A stretch of 64,000 nt of DNA from DAOUKH01 sp965207995 (lineage in GTDB: Bacteria > Chloroflexota > Dehalococcoidia > SHYB01). This document shows positions 1 to 8,512 of the stretch, in pieces. Where the stretch lies: contig OZ242299.1 in the NCBI GenBank assembly GCA_965207995.1, positions 186,001 to 250,000 on the forward strand. Direction: 5' to 3'. The notes under the pieces were generated by a model. The model was not told the origin of the DNA and made no database searches. It saw nothing but the letters and a program-made list of their open reading frames with translations. The translations under genes and the position numbers were made by a program. Position 1 is the first letter of the stretch; the number at the start of each line of letters is the position of its first letter.

Positions 1-1662
1 GACCCCACGGCTGTTTACTTCCGCTCCCTGTTGGACGGGGCTGGCAACCGGCGTCGGCGCGGCGGACGGCCGCTCGCGAACGACTAAACGCGGGTCGCGG
101 TCCGGTTCGAGTCCCAAGTAGACGGGAGCGCGTAAGTGCTCGCCGGCGCCCCACTCGGCGAACTTCACCCGCGCCACCAGCTCGGGCCGCAGCCAGACGT
201 CGCCCGGCAAGCCAAGCTCCGGGTCCGGTACGAACGGCATTTCCTCGACCCGCAGCGCCTGCATCCGTTCGTGCAGGTCGTCGAGCGCCGCTTGGTCGAA
301 TCCTGTACCGACCCTGGCCGCGAAGCGGAACGTGCCGCCCTCGTAGTAACCGACGAGCAACGAGCCGAAGGTCGAGGCCCGCGCGCCCGTCCCCGCGCTG
401 TAACCCCCGACGACCATCTCCTGCGATTGCGTCGCCTTGATCTTGAGCCACGCACTCCCGCGACGGCCCGGCTGGTAGGAACTATCCAACCGCTTCGCCA
501 CGACGCCTTCGAGTCCGAGCCCCGTCGCCGCCTTGAAGAATCCCTCGCCGCCGCCGGCGACATACTCGATGGGCCGCACCACGTCGCCGGGGGCCAGCAT
601 GCGGGCAAGCAATTCCTTCCGCTCCGAAAGCGGCGCCCCACGGACGTTGTAGCCGTCGAGGTAGAGCAGATCGAAGGGGTAGTACATCAGCGTGCCCGCG
701 GCGCGGGGCGCGCTGGCCATGCTCGGCCCGCCCATCCGTTGCTGCATCAGCCCAAAGCTCGGCAGCCCCGCCTCGTCGAGCACGACCACCTCGCCGTCGA
801 GGACGAACGACTCATGGGACTGCGCCCGCAGTTCCTCCACCACCTCCGGGTAGAGCGAGGTCATGTCGTTGCCGTTGCGGCTGCGCAGCCGGATCGCGCC
901 CCGCTCAACGAACGCCAGCAGACGGAAGCCGTCCATCTTCGGCTCGAAGAGCCAGCCATCGCCGTCGAACGGCGCGTCGGTGAGCTTGGCTAACATCGGC
1001 TTGACTGAGCTAGGAAAGCGGGCCTCAGTACCGCAGCGGGCGAGCAGGCGGTCCAGCGGCGTCGGATCGGGGAGCCGTCCCGCCTTAAGGTCGTCGATGG
1101 TCAGCTTCGACAGCACCGACGCCCCCTCGTCCAACACGTCGGGACTGGCGCGCGCGTGCGCGTCCTTGTGTTTAATGAGCAGCCACTCGCGCTCTCCGCG
1201 CGAGGTCTTCACCAGCGTCCACGATCCCCGCAGTTTCCGCCCGCGAAGGGTGAACGAGAGCTTGCCCACTGCCAGCCCTTCCTCCATCCGACGGTCCGAC
1301 GTTTCACGGTCGCCGAAGGAGAGAACGCCGTCCTCGTCCGGCGAGTAGACTCCGGTATCCCAGACGATCATCTGGCCCGCGCCGTAGTTTCCCGGCGCGA
1401 TCACGGCCTCGAACGTCAGGTAGTCCAGCGGGTGGTCCTCGACCATCACCGCCAGCCGCTTCTCGTTGGGATCGAACGACGGCCCCTTGGGCACGGGCCA
1501 CGACTTCAGCGTGCCGCCGATCTCCAGCCGCACATCGTAGTGCAGCCGCCGCGCCGCGTGCTTCTGCACAACAAACCGCAGGCTGCCCCAGCCCGTACCC
1601 TCGCCGCCGCGCGGCTCAGGCGTCCGGTCAAAGTCGCGCTTCGCCTCGTACCGGTCGAGCAT
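1..1662 (-). CDS. ligD: LigD-type ATP-dependent DNA ligase (3' end beyond window)
   Basis: Bacterial NHEJ ligase. The reading frame starts at the ATG at 1662 and stays open to base 1, so at least 554 residues are present and the C-terminus is missing. Residues ~25-150 match the LigD 3'-phosphoesterase domain (FVVQKH then RRLHYD around residues 30-43, later EDHPLDY and YGAG). Residues ~215-500 are the ligase domain: adenylation motif EPKMDG with nucleophile Lys242, later EGVVAKR and WLKIK around residue 407. The C-terminal part reads into a Pro/Ala-rich linker. In PE-LIG-POL LigDs a polymerase domain follows here, but it would lie outside the window. No Ku gene is visible. A hairpin repeat lies just upstream. 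Confidence 0.9.
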   Translation of the reverse strand, partial: MLDRYEAKRDFDRTPEPRGGEGTGWGSLRFVVQKHAARRLHYDVRLEIGGTLKSWPVPKGPSFDPNEKRLAVMVEDHPLDYLTFEAVIAPGNYGAGQMIVWDTGVYSPDEDGVLSFGDRETSDRRMEEGLAVGKLSFTLRGRKLRGSWTLVKTSRGEREWLLIKHKDAHARASPDVLDEGASVLSKLTIDDLKAGRLPDPTPLDRLLARCGTEARFPSSVKPMLAKLTDAPFDGDGWLFEPKMDGFRLLAFVERGAIRLRSRNGNDMTSLYPEVVEELRAQSHESFVLDGEVVVLDEAGLPSFGLMQQRMGGPSMASAPRAAGTLMYYPFDLLYLDGYNVRGAPLSERKELLARMLAPGDVVRPIEYVAGGGEGFFKAATGLGLEGVVAKRLDSSYQPGRRGSAWLKIKATQSQEMVVGGYSAGTGARASTFGSLLVGYYEGGTFRFAARVGTGFDQAALDDLHERMQALRVEEMPFVPDPELGLPGDVWLRPELVARVKFAEWGAGEHLRAPVYLGLEPDRDPRLVVRERPSAAPTPVASPVQQGAEVNSRGV

Positions 1663-1710
1663 CCGCCCCTCCGCCGCTCAGTATAGACGGCGACGCCCTT
1701 CCCTCTTCTG

Positions 1711-1760
1711 GGGGAGCACGTTAAGCCTCTCCCCCTCTGGGGGGAGACTGAGAGAGGGCA
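1711..1760. repeat. Dispersed hairpin repeat, family 1
   Basis: GC-rich inverted repeat with core CTCCCCC-TCT-GGGGGGAG followed by ACTGAGAGAGGGC, between the amidohydrolase 3' end and the ligase start. The same element recurs at 4251, 22550, 35340, 35482, 41903, 52706 and, in variant form, 53553 and 57879. It can form a stable stem in either orientation. Confidence 0.8.
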
Positions 1761-1803
1761 CGCGCCCACAGGGCGCGCCGGAGGGGCGGGGCGCGGTGGT
1801 CCC

Positions 1804-2946
1804 CTACCCGCCGTTGTTCAACCCATACAGCTCGGCGCAGTTGAGCGCGACCATACGGCGGCGGTCCTCGTCGGAGACCCCGGTCATCATCGAGTCGATG
1901 AGCTTCCGCGAGTAGGGCCAGTCGTTGCCGTGGTGCGGGAAGTCGGTGGACCACATGATGTTCTTGACTCCGGCGAGGTGCCGCGCGAAGACGCCGGAGT
2001 GATCGACCATGAACGTCGCCAGCCAGTTATCAAACCAGTACTGGCTCGGCTTCTTCGTCAGGGGCGACCCCGTGCGGTGACGGTTCCGCCACCACCGGTC
2101 GTCGATGGCCTCGAGGAAGTACGGCACCCAACCCGCCCCTGACTCAACAGTCAGGAACTTGAGGTTGGGGAAGCGCTGGTTCACTCCCGAGAAGATGATC
2201 TGGGCGATGAGCTGCGAGACGTTGGCGAACCCCAGGGCTCCCAGGGCATCTTCCGCCCCCGCACCCTGCGGCTGAGGGCGGCGCGCCTGCCGCGTGACCA
2301 GGACGAGGTGCAAGTGCACCGGCATGTTCATCTCTTCGGCGGCGGCCCAGAAGGGGTCGTCCTCGGGCCGGATGTAGTCGCCGCCGCTGGGCCATGAGGT
2401 GACGATGACGCCCTTGTGTCCCATCTCCTTGGCCCGCTTCATCTCGGCGATGTTGTTCTCGACACCCGCGTTGGGCATTTCGGCCAGCGGCACCAGGCGC
2501 TCGGGGTCGGCGGCGCAGAAGTCCTCGGACAGCCAATCGTTGTAGGCGCGGATGCCGGCGAGCTGCAGCTCGAGGTCTTCGAACTGCATGAAATACATCA
2601 TGGCCCGCTGCGGCGGGAACATGACCTCGGCATCGACCCCGTCGATGTCGAGCAGGCCGAGCCGCTCCTTGCCGTCGTAGCAGCCGGGGTGGATGGTGTA
2701 GTCGCCGCCCTCGCCGTAGCTCGCGCCGTGCCAGTTCAGGTCTTCGGGGCGCGTCTGGAGGTTGGTTACCAGGCCCATGGGCTCCAGGGTTCCCGTCTGT
2801 GGGTACTCCCACTGGTCGCCGCCACGGGGGTCCTTGATCAGCTTGGGAGCCTTGTCCTGGAACTTCTGCGGCAGCCACTTCTCCCACAGGTCCGGTGGCT
2901 GGATCGCATGGGAATCGGCGGAAATGAGCTTGTAGTCGTAGGCCAT
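1804..2946 (-). CDS. PF04909 amidohydrolase (metal-dependent TIM-barrel hydrolase/decarboxylase)
   Basis: 380-residue amidohydrolase-2 family protein. The N-terminus has the metal-site strand ISADSH (Asp11, His13); downstream are HLHLV, a GWVPY helix and the closing WSTDFPHH motif with the conserved Asp. Family members hydrolyse or decarboxylate ring and carboxylate substrates, for example ACMSD-type enzymes; the substrate here is unknown. The ATG at 2946 is chosen because GAGGAGG lies about 8 nt upstream; 15 further upstream codons are open but lack a site. It is a close paralogue of the protein at 22772-23908 (shared KDPRGGD and PPD-W-F-LP segments). It lies downstream of the fused CoA-transferase on the same strand, 44 nt away, so the two may be co-transcribed. 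Confidence 0.88.
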   Translation of the reverse strand: MAYDYKLISADSHAIQPPDLWEKWLPQKFQDKAPKLIKDPRGGDQWEYPQTGTLEPMGLVTNLQTRPEDLNWHGASYGEGGDYTIHPGCYDGKERLGLLDIDGVDAEVMFPPQRAMMYFMQFEDLELQLAGIRAYNDWLSEDFCAADPERLVPLAEMPNAGVENNIAEMKRAKEMGHKGVIVTSWPSGGDYIRPEDDPFWAAAEEMNMPVHLHLVLVTRQARRPQPQGAGAEDALGALGFANVSQLIAQIIFSGVNQRFPNLKFLTVESGAGWVPYFLEAIDDRWWRNRHRTGSPLTKKPSQYWFDNWLATFMVDHSGVFARHLAGVKNIMWSTDFPHHGNDWPYSRKLIDSMMTGVSDEDRRRMVALNCAELYGLNNGG

Positions 2947-2990
2947 GACGCGTCCTCCTCGCGATAGCGGCCCGGCAGCGCCTGACGCCA

Positions 2991-5444
2991 CTACTCCTTC
3001 GACCCCAGGAAGCGCATGTCCCAGGAGAGGTCAGCGGCCTCGACGACGGCCCCGCCGGCGGTCAGCCGATGGTACTCCCGTGCCGACTTCCCTAGCAAGC
3101 CGGTGAAGACGGCGCGGTTGTGCTCCGCAGCGAAGGGCGCCCGTGTCTCGACCGACGGCGGCGTCCCCTTCAGGTTCCACGCCCCGCGCGCGAAGCCCGC
3201 CTCCGGCAGGTGCGCATGCCCGCCTGCAGCGTAGACCCCGCGCGCCCGTAGGTGCGGGTCGGCGGGCAGGTCGAGCGTATTGAGCGTGGGCAGCGCCGCG
3301 ACACCCGCCGCTTGCAGCACTTCCGTGACCTGGTACTTCGTCCGCGAGAGCGTCCACTCCCTTATCAGGCGGTCGAGCTCGTCCTCTTCGCCCTTGCGCC
3401 CTTCCAGCGCGGAGAACCGCGACTCCGACGCCCACGGCTCGCCGATGACACCGGCCAACGCCCGCCACTCGTCGTCCGACCCCGCGGCGATGCTGATCCA
3501 CTCGTCGTCGCCCATGCACGGGTAGCAACCGTGCGGCGCCATGTTGGGGTGCCGGTTGCCGCCCCGCTCCGGCAGCCCACCCGCGACGCCGTACTCCAGC
3601 ACCTCATGCCCCATCGCAGCCACCGTCACCTCGATCTGCGACACGTCGATGTGAACCCCCTGGCCGGTGCGCCGACGTCGGTGAAGGGCGGCGGCGACGG
3701 CGCTCGCGGTGAAGCTGGCGACGACGGGGTCGCCGTAGGTGATTTGCTGCGCGCCGAGGGGCGGTCCTCCCGGATAGCCCACCAAGCCTTCAAACCCGGC
3801 GAGCGCCCCCGTGCTCGGCCCGTAGCCGATCATGTTCGCCAGGGGGCCGGTGTGCCCCGCCGCCGTCATCGACGCCATGACGAGGTCGGGGCGCACTTTC
3901 TTCAACTCTTCGTAGCCGAGCCCGAACCCCGCCAGCACACGGGGGCTTAGGTTTTCGATCACCAGGTCGGAGACGGCGACCAGCTCGCGCACCGCCTCGA
4001 CCCCGGCCTCCGTCCCCATGTCCACCGCTACGGCCCGCTTCCCCCGGTGCAGCGTGTTGAACGACACCGAGTTGTTCGGCGAGGGCTCCCCCAGGAAGGG
4101 AAACATCGCCCGCTGGATGTCGGGCCGGTGGGGATGCTCGACCTTGATCACCTCGGCGCCGAGGTCGGCGAGCATCTGCCCCACCAGCGGCCCCGCCAGT
4201 ACCCAGCAGAACTCGACGACCCGCACCCCCTCCAACGGCCTTCCCGCATACCTCTCCCCCTCTGGGGGAGACTGAGAGAGGGCCCTTGCAGGAGAGCGTC
4301 CAAAGACCTCGTCGTTATGCTCGCCCAGCGCAGGGCCGCGACGCGCCGCCGGCCGCTCACCGCCATCGAACACGAACGGCGCACCGGGAAGACGGACCTC
4401 GAAGCCCGGCGCGATCTCGACGCCCTGGAAGAAGCGTCGCTCGGCCAGGTGCTCCATCCCCATCACGTCGGCGACGGTGTTCAGCGGCATCCCCGGCGCG
4501 CGGCGCTCCCAGAAGAGGTCGAACCACTCCTCCTTCGACCGCTTGGCGAGCTCGGCAATGAGCAGCGCCTCGAGATCTTCCACGTACCGGTAGCGCGACC
4601 GGGCGTCGGCGAACAGCGCCGACTCCGCCCAATCGGGCCGCCCCAGCACGTCCTTGAGCCGCTCCCAGTGCGGCGGCTGCGTGCCGATGACACAGAAGTG
4701 GCCGTCCTTGCAGGGAAAGTGCGTGTGCGGCGCCATCCCCGCCAGACGATGTCCGGTGCGCATCGTCCGCTCACCGAGGTGGTGTGCCTTGACCACCGCG
4801 TGTCCCATGAGGACGGCGATGACAGTTTCGATCGTCGAGATATCGACCAACTGCCCCTCGCCGGTGACGTTCCGTGCGTAGAGCGCCGTCACCGCCGCCC
4901 CCGCCCCGTTGGCCCCTGCCATGTACGACGACTGCGGGCCGGGCAGCCCGATCGGCTCTCGGTCCGGCGTGCCCAGCGCGTAGGCCGCCCCCGAGGCGTG
5001 CAGCTCGTTCATCGGGTAGGCCCGGTAGTTGCCATACGGCCCATCGAGCCCCCACGGCGTGATCGACAGCAGCACCGACCGCGGGTTCACCCCGCGCACG
5101 TCGTCCCAGGTCAGACGCAGTCCGCGCGCCTCCTCCGGCAGCCGGTCGACGACGACCACGTCGGCGCGGGCGATGAGGTCGTCGAGCCGCCCCCGCTCCG
5201 AGCCAAGGTCGAGCGTCACCCCAAGCTTGCCGCCGTTGAAGTAGTGATGGACGCCGCTGTGGTCGGCGCTGCCCTCGTATCCCGGCGGGAACGGTCCCTC
5301 GGCGCGGGTGGGATCGCCCTCCGGCGGCTCGACGCGGACCACCTCGGCCCCGAAGTCGCCGAGCAGCCGCGCCGCCAGGGGCGCGGCATACCAGCGTCCT
5401 AGGTCGAGCACGCTGACGTCTGCCAGGAAGTCGCTGTTGTTCAT
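2991..5444 (-). CDS. Fused tandem family III (CaiB/BaiF) CoA-transferase, A-B type
   Basis: 817 residues, twice the usual ~400. Residues 1-387 form one complete CoA-transferase III domain (LDLGRWYAAPLAARLLGDFG, VEPPEGDPTR, GEGQLVDIS) and residues 399-817 a second, different one (VVEFCWVLAGPL, GQGVHIDVSQIE, NMAPHGCYPC). Residues 388-398 (ALSQSPPEGER) are encoded by an in-frame copy of the dispersed hairpin repeat at 4251-4283. The first half resembles the 'A' and the second the 'B' members of the paired genes at 10700-15621 and 49951-52484. Family members move CoA between acyl-CoA donors and carboxylic acids. The ATG at 5444 is chosen because the domain begins there; 58 upstream in-frame codons look non-coding. 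It is divergent from the thiolase-like gene. Confidence 0.88.
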   Translation of the reverse strand: MNNSDFLADVSVLDLGRWYAAPLAARLLGDFGAEVVRVEPPEGDPTRAEGPFPPGYEGSADHSGVHHYFNGGKLGVTLDLGSERGRLDDLIARADVVVVDRLPEEARGLRLTWDDVRGVNPRSVLLSITPWGLDGPYGNYRAYPMNELHASGAAYALGTPDREPIGLPGPQSSYMAGANGAGAAVTALYARNVTGEGQLVDISTIETVIAVLMGHAVVKAHHLGERTMRTGHRLAGMAPHTHFPCKDGHFCVIGTQPPHWERLKDVLGRPDWAESALFADARSRYRYVEDLEALLIAELAKRSKEEWFDLFWERRAPGMPLNTVADVMGMEHLAERRFFQGVEIAPGFEVRLPGAPFVFDGGERPAARRGPALGEHNDEVFGRSPARALSQSPPEGERYAGRPLEGVRVVEFCWVLAGPLVGQMLADLGAEVIKVEHPHRPDIQRAMFPFLGEPSPNNSVSFNTLHRGKRAVAVDMGTEAGVEAVRELVAVSDLVIENLSPRVLAGFGLGYEELKKVRPDLVMASMTAAGHTGPLANMIGYGPSTGALAGFEGLVGYPGGPPLGAQQITYGDPVVASFTASAVAAALHRRRRTGQGVHIDVSQIEVTVAAMGHEVLEYGVAGGLPERGGNRHPNMAPHGCYPCMGDDEWISIAAGSDDEWRALAGVIGEPWASESRFSALEGRKGEEDELDRLIREWTLSRTKYQVTEVLQAAGVAALPTLNTLDLPADPHLRARGVYAAGGHAHLPEAGFARGAWNLKGTPPSVETRAPFAAEHNRAVFTGLLGKSAREYHRLTAGGAVVEAADLSWDMRFLGSKE
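4251..4283. repeat. Family 1 hairpin repeat embedded in coding sequence
   Basis: A copy of the dispersed 33-nt element (CTCCCCC-TCT-GGGGGAG stem plus ACTGAGAGAGGGC) lies in frame inside the fused CoA-transferase gene and encodes the interdomain linker ALSQSPPEGER on the minus strand. All other copies in the window are intergenic. Confidence 0.85.
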
Positions 5445-5505
5445 GCCCCGCCCACGCTCGCCGCCGATGATAGCGCAGCGGCCCGCCGGCACGGCTTCTC
5501 TTTTC

Positions 5506-5533
5506 TTGACACCCCGCCGCGCCTCACTAGAAT
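5506..5533 (+). promoter_or_regulatory. Sigma-70-type promoter for the thiolase-like operon
   Basis: TTGACA at 5506-5511 and TAGAAT at 5528-5533, 16-bp spacer, about 65 bp upstream of the ATG at 5599. It lies in the 154-bp gap between divergent genes. Confidence 0.6.
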
Positions 5534-5598
5534 TGGCCGCGGCGGGGAACGCGGCGGCGACCCTGCGAACGACCCCCTTCACCTTTGCGGAGGCACCT

Positions 5599-6834
5599 AT
5601 GGGCCTGCTGACCGGCAAGACCGCGATCGTCGGCGTTGGCGAGACGACCTACTACCGCGACGCCAAGCGGACGACCTACTCCCTGGGCATCGAGGCCATC
5701 AAGCGCGCCGTCATGGACGCCGGCCTCAAGCTCACCGACATCGACGCCATGACGAGCTACCAGGGCAACGACTCCCACAGCTCGAACGACATGGCCCAAG
5801 CCCTTGGCATGCGCCTGAACTACAGCCTCGACATCATGGGCGGCGGATCGAGCACCGAGGCCCTCGTCGCCCACGCCGCCGGCCTCCTCGCCGGCGGCTA
5901 CTGCAACGCGATGGTGATCTTCCGCTCGATGCGCGGACGCACCGGACGCCGCCCGGGCGGCCAGGCGCCCACCGGCCCGGCACCGCCCATGACCGTCGTC
6001 GGCCACGCCGAGAACCAGTACATCGGCGTCACCACGCCGGCCCAGATGTTCGGCCTCGCCGCCATGCGCTACATGCACGACTTCGGCATGACCACACGCC
6101 AGCTCGGCGCGGTGGCCATGACCCACCGCTACCACGCCACCCTGAACCCGAAGGCCTTCTTCTACAAGAGGCCGCTGACCATGGAGGACTACCTCCAAGC
6201 CCGGTGGGTCTCCAAGCCGTTCCGTCTTTTCGACTGCTGCTTGGAAATGGACGTCTCCTGCGCGCTCGTCATGACGCGCACCGAGCGCTCCTACGACCTC
6301 AAGCACCCGCCCGTCTTCGTCATGGGGGGCACCGCCCGCACCATGGCCGAGAGCCCCGGCTACAACCCAGGTCGCCGCAACACGGCGGTCTACCACCACG
6401 CCAGCAACTGGGGCCGCAACCGCGTCTTCGCAATGTCGGGACGCTCCCGCGAGGACGTCGACCTCGCCTCGTTCTACGACGCCTTCACCATCACGCCGCT
6501 CCTCCAGTTGGAGGGCTACGGCTTCGTCGGCCCCGGCGAGGCCGGCTTCTGGTACGAGGAGGGCCGCGGCCGGATCGACGGCGAGCTTCCCGTGAACACG
6601 TCGGGCTCGCACCTCTCCGAGGGTTACTCCCACGGCATCCAGATGGTGATCGAGATGACGCGCCAGCTCCGGGGCCGCGCCGACGACACCTGCCCCGACT
6701 GGGAGCGCGGCATCCACAGCTACGACCGCGAAGAGGGCTGCCGTCAGGTGCGGAGACACGAGAACGGCTTCTGCGCCGGGTGGGGAAGCCCGGTCACCAG
6801 CAGCTCGCTCATGCTCAGCCGGCACCCCAACTAG
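5599..6834 (+). CDS. Thiolase-superfamily protein lacking the nucleophilic Cys (Ltp2/SCP2-like, possible acyl-CoA aldolase)
   Basis: 411 residues of thiolase fold: N-terminal IVGVGET, a GGGSSTEA loop at residues 81-88 where condensing thiolases carry GGCSS, and a C-terminal NTSGSHLSEGYSHG glycine loop. The normal nucleophilic Cys position is Gly83. Steroid side-chain retro-aldolases (Ltp2) are Cys-less thiolase homologues that need a DUF35 partner, and a DUF35 gene follows 27 nt downstream. An aldolase or lyase role on a beta-hydroxyacyl-CoA is therefore inferred; a non-catalytic lipid-transfer role is the alternative. GCGGAGGC lies 5 nt before the ATG. First gene of a three-gene operon with DUF35 and a CoA-transferase. 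Confidence 0.85.
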   Translation: MGLLTGKTAIVGVGETTYYRDAKRTTYSLGIEAIKRAVMDAGLKLTDIDAMTSYQGNDSHSSNDMAQALGMRLNYSLDIMGGGSSTEALVAHAAGLLAGGYCNAMVIFRSMRGRTGRRPGGQAPTGPAPPMTVVGHAENQYIGVTTPAQMFGLAAMRYMHDFGMTTRQLGAVAMTHRYHATLNPKAFFYKRPLTMEDYLQARWVSKPFRLFDCCLEMDVSCALVMTRTERSYDLKHPPVFVMGGTARTMAESPGYNPGRRNTAVYHHASNWGRNRVFAMSGRSREDVDLASFYDAFTITPLLQLEGYGFVGPGEAGFWYEEGRGRIDGELPVNTSGSHLSEGYSHGIQMVIEMTRQLRGRADDTCPDWERGIHSYDREEGCRQVRRHENGFCAGWGSPVTSSSLMLSRHPN

Positions 6835-6861
6835 AAGAGACGGACGCGAAAAGGAGCCGTC

Positions 6862-7344
6862 ATGCCGCCCAACATAAACTGGTCACGACTCAACATCGTC
6901 CCCGACTACGACACCCAGGAGTGGTGGGACGCCACGAAAGACGACAAACTCCTTATCCGGAGCTGCAACCTCTGCGACCACGCCTGGTGGCCGCCGAGCG
7001 TGCCCGGCTGCGCCGCCTGTGGCGAGCTCGAAGACCTCGGCTACGTCGAAAGCAAGGGCAGCGGCACGGTCCACACCTTCATCGTCATCATGCAGCCGAT
7101 CATCGCCCCCTTCCTCGAAGCCGTGCCCTACATCCCAGCGATGATCGACCTCGACGACGTCACGAACATCGACGGCAACCCCGTCCGGCTCCAGGGCGTC
7201 ATCGACGAGGGCGAGGACCAAGTCGGAATCAACGCCAGGGTCGAGATGTACTTCGAGCAGATCAGCGACGACGGCAAGAAAGTGCCCCGCTGGCGGCTCG
7301 CCGCCGACCAGCCCGACAACGTGTGGCTCTTCCCCGGCCCCTAG
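6862..7344 (+). CDS. DUF35/OB-fold zinc-ribbon protein, partner of the thiolase-like protein
   Basis: 160 residues. An N-terminal helix is followed by a rubredoxin-like zinc ribbon, C35-x2-C38 and C50-x2-C53, then an OB-fold (G-S-G-TVHTFIV onward) as in ChsH2-type DUF35 proteins. In known systems such proteins form a complex with Cys-less thiolases and supply part of the acyl-CoA site. It sits between the thiolase-like gene (27 nt) and a CoA-transferase (34 nt), with an AAGGAG site before the ATG at 6862. The stop is followed directly by the leader of the next gene. Confidence 0.88.
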   Translation: MPPNINWSRLNIVPDYDTQEWWDATKDDKLLIRSCNLCDHAWWPPSVPGCAACGELEDLGYVESKGSGTVHTFIVIMQPIIAPFLEAVPYIPAMIDLDDVTNIDGNPVRLQGVIDEGEDQVGINARVEMYFEQISDDGKKVPRWRLAADQPDNVWLFPGP

Positions 7345-7378
7345 GGTTGCGGCTTAGCCCGGGGGCGAGAGCAACCGC

Positions 7379-8506
7379 ATGGCCGGCCCACTCGAAGGCT
7401 TCCGCGTCATCGACCTCTGCCGGACCCGGCCGGGGCAGATGGCCTCCGGCGTCCTCGCCGACTACGGCGCCGACGTCATCACCGTCGTCGAGCCCGGCTA
7501 CGCCCAGAAGCGGGGCGGCCCCGACGCGATCGCCCGCTACGGCGTGAACCTCCGCAACAAGCGCAGCCTCAACCTCAACCTGCGCGCCCCCGGCGGCGTC
7601 GAGGTCTTCCTCAAGCTCGCCGACCGCACCGACGCCATCATCGAGAGCAACCGGCCCGGCGTCGTCCAGCGCCTCGGCATCGACTATGACACCGTCGGCG
7701 CGCGCAACCCCGGCATCGTCTACTGCTCGGTTTCGGGCTTCGGGCAGGAAAGCCCCTACGCCGGCATCGCGGCCCACGACCTCTCCTATCAGGGCATTTC
7801 CGGCATGCTGCCCCAGGACGAGGACGGCAAGCCCTTTGTCCCGCCCTACAACCAGGCCGACCTCAACGCGTCCTGGTTCGGTGCAATGTCCGTCCTCATG
7901 GCCCTGCTTCGGCGAGAGAAGGACGGCGCGGGGCAATACATCGACGTCGCCTTCACCGACGTCTCCGTCACCATCCCGCCGGGCGGCGTCGAAGAGCGGA
8001 GCCTCCGCGGAACCGACCCCGCCTACAACGTCTACGAGACCCGCGACGGCCGCTATCTGACCCTGAGCATCCGCGAACCCTGGTTCTGGGAGCGCTTTTG
8101 CAAGCTGCTTGGCAAAGAGGACTGGATACCCCATCCCCGGCCCGACGAGCCCCTTCGATCGGAGATGGCCGCCTTCATCGCCGACGCCGTCCGCGGCAAG
8201 ACGCTCGACGAATGGCTCGATGCGCTCCGCGACAACGACCAGCAATACGGGCCGGTAAACCGCACCATCGACGAGCTCGCCGCCGACCCCCACCTCCAGG
8301 CCCGCGAGATGCTCCTCGACGTCACTCACCCCGTCACCGGCAAGCGACGCTACGAGCCCGGTTTCGCGCTCAAGTTCTCCCGTACACCGGCCGAGCTCAG
8401 CCGCGGCCCGACGCTCATGGGATCGGACACCGGCGCCATCCTCCGCGAGCTCGGCTACGACGATGCCCAGATCGCCGCGCTGAACGAAGCCGGCGTCACC
8501 GCCTGA
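7379..8506 (+). CDS. Family III CoA-transferase (CaiB/BaiF), stand-alone type
   Basis: 375 residues with the usual family segments: FRVIDLCRTRPGQMASGVLADYGADV at the N-terminus (CoA-binding Rossmann half), NLRNKRSLNLNL, VQRLGIDYDT and GAGQYIDVAFTD around the catalytic-acid region. It ends with the GYDDAQIAALNEAGV tail typical of the family. It is the third gene of the thiolase/DUF35 operon, so it probably activates or recycles the CoA ester handled there. It does not have the MAPHG-Y-C signature of the B-type proteins elsewhere in the window. The gene ends 6 bp before the convergent MaoC gene. Confidence 0.9.
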   Translation: MAGPLEGFRVIDLCRTRPGQMASGVLADYGADVITVVEPGYAQKRGGPDAIARYGVNLRNKRSLNLNLRAPGGVEVFLKLADRTDAIIESNRPGVVQRLGIDYDTVGARNPGIVYCSVSGFGQESPYAGIAAHDLSYQGISGMLPQDEDGKPFVPPYNQADLNASWFGAMSVLMALLRREKDGAGQYIDVAFTDVSVTIPPGGVEERSLRGTDPAYNVYETRDGRYLTLSIREPWFWERFCKLLGKEDWIPHPRPDEPLRSEMAAFIADAVRGKTLDEWLDALRDNDQQYGPVNRTIDELAADPHLQAREMLLDVTHPVTGKRRYEPGFALKFSRTPAELSRGPTLMGSDTGAILRELGYDDAQIAALNEAGVTA

Positions 8507-8512
8507 CGGCGT

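Noticed and set aside
104..114. GGTTCGAGTCC, a tRNA T-loop-like sequence
   Set aside because: It lies in the open ligase frame and encodes part of the YLGLEPDRDPR stretch typical of LigD; no acceptor or anticodon stem fits around it.
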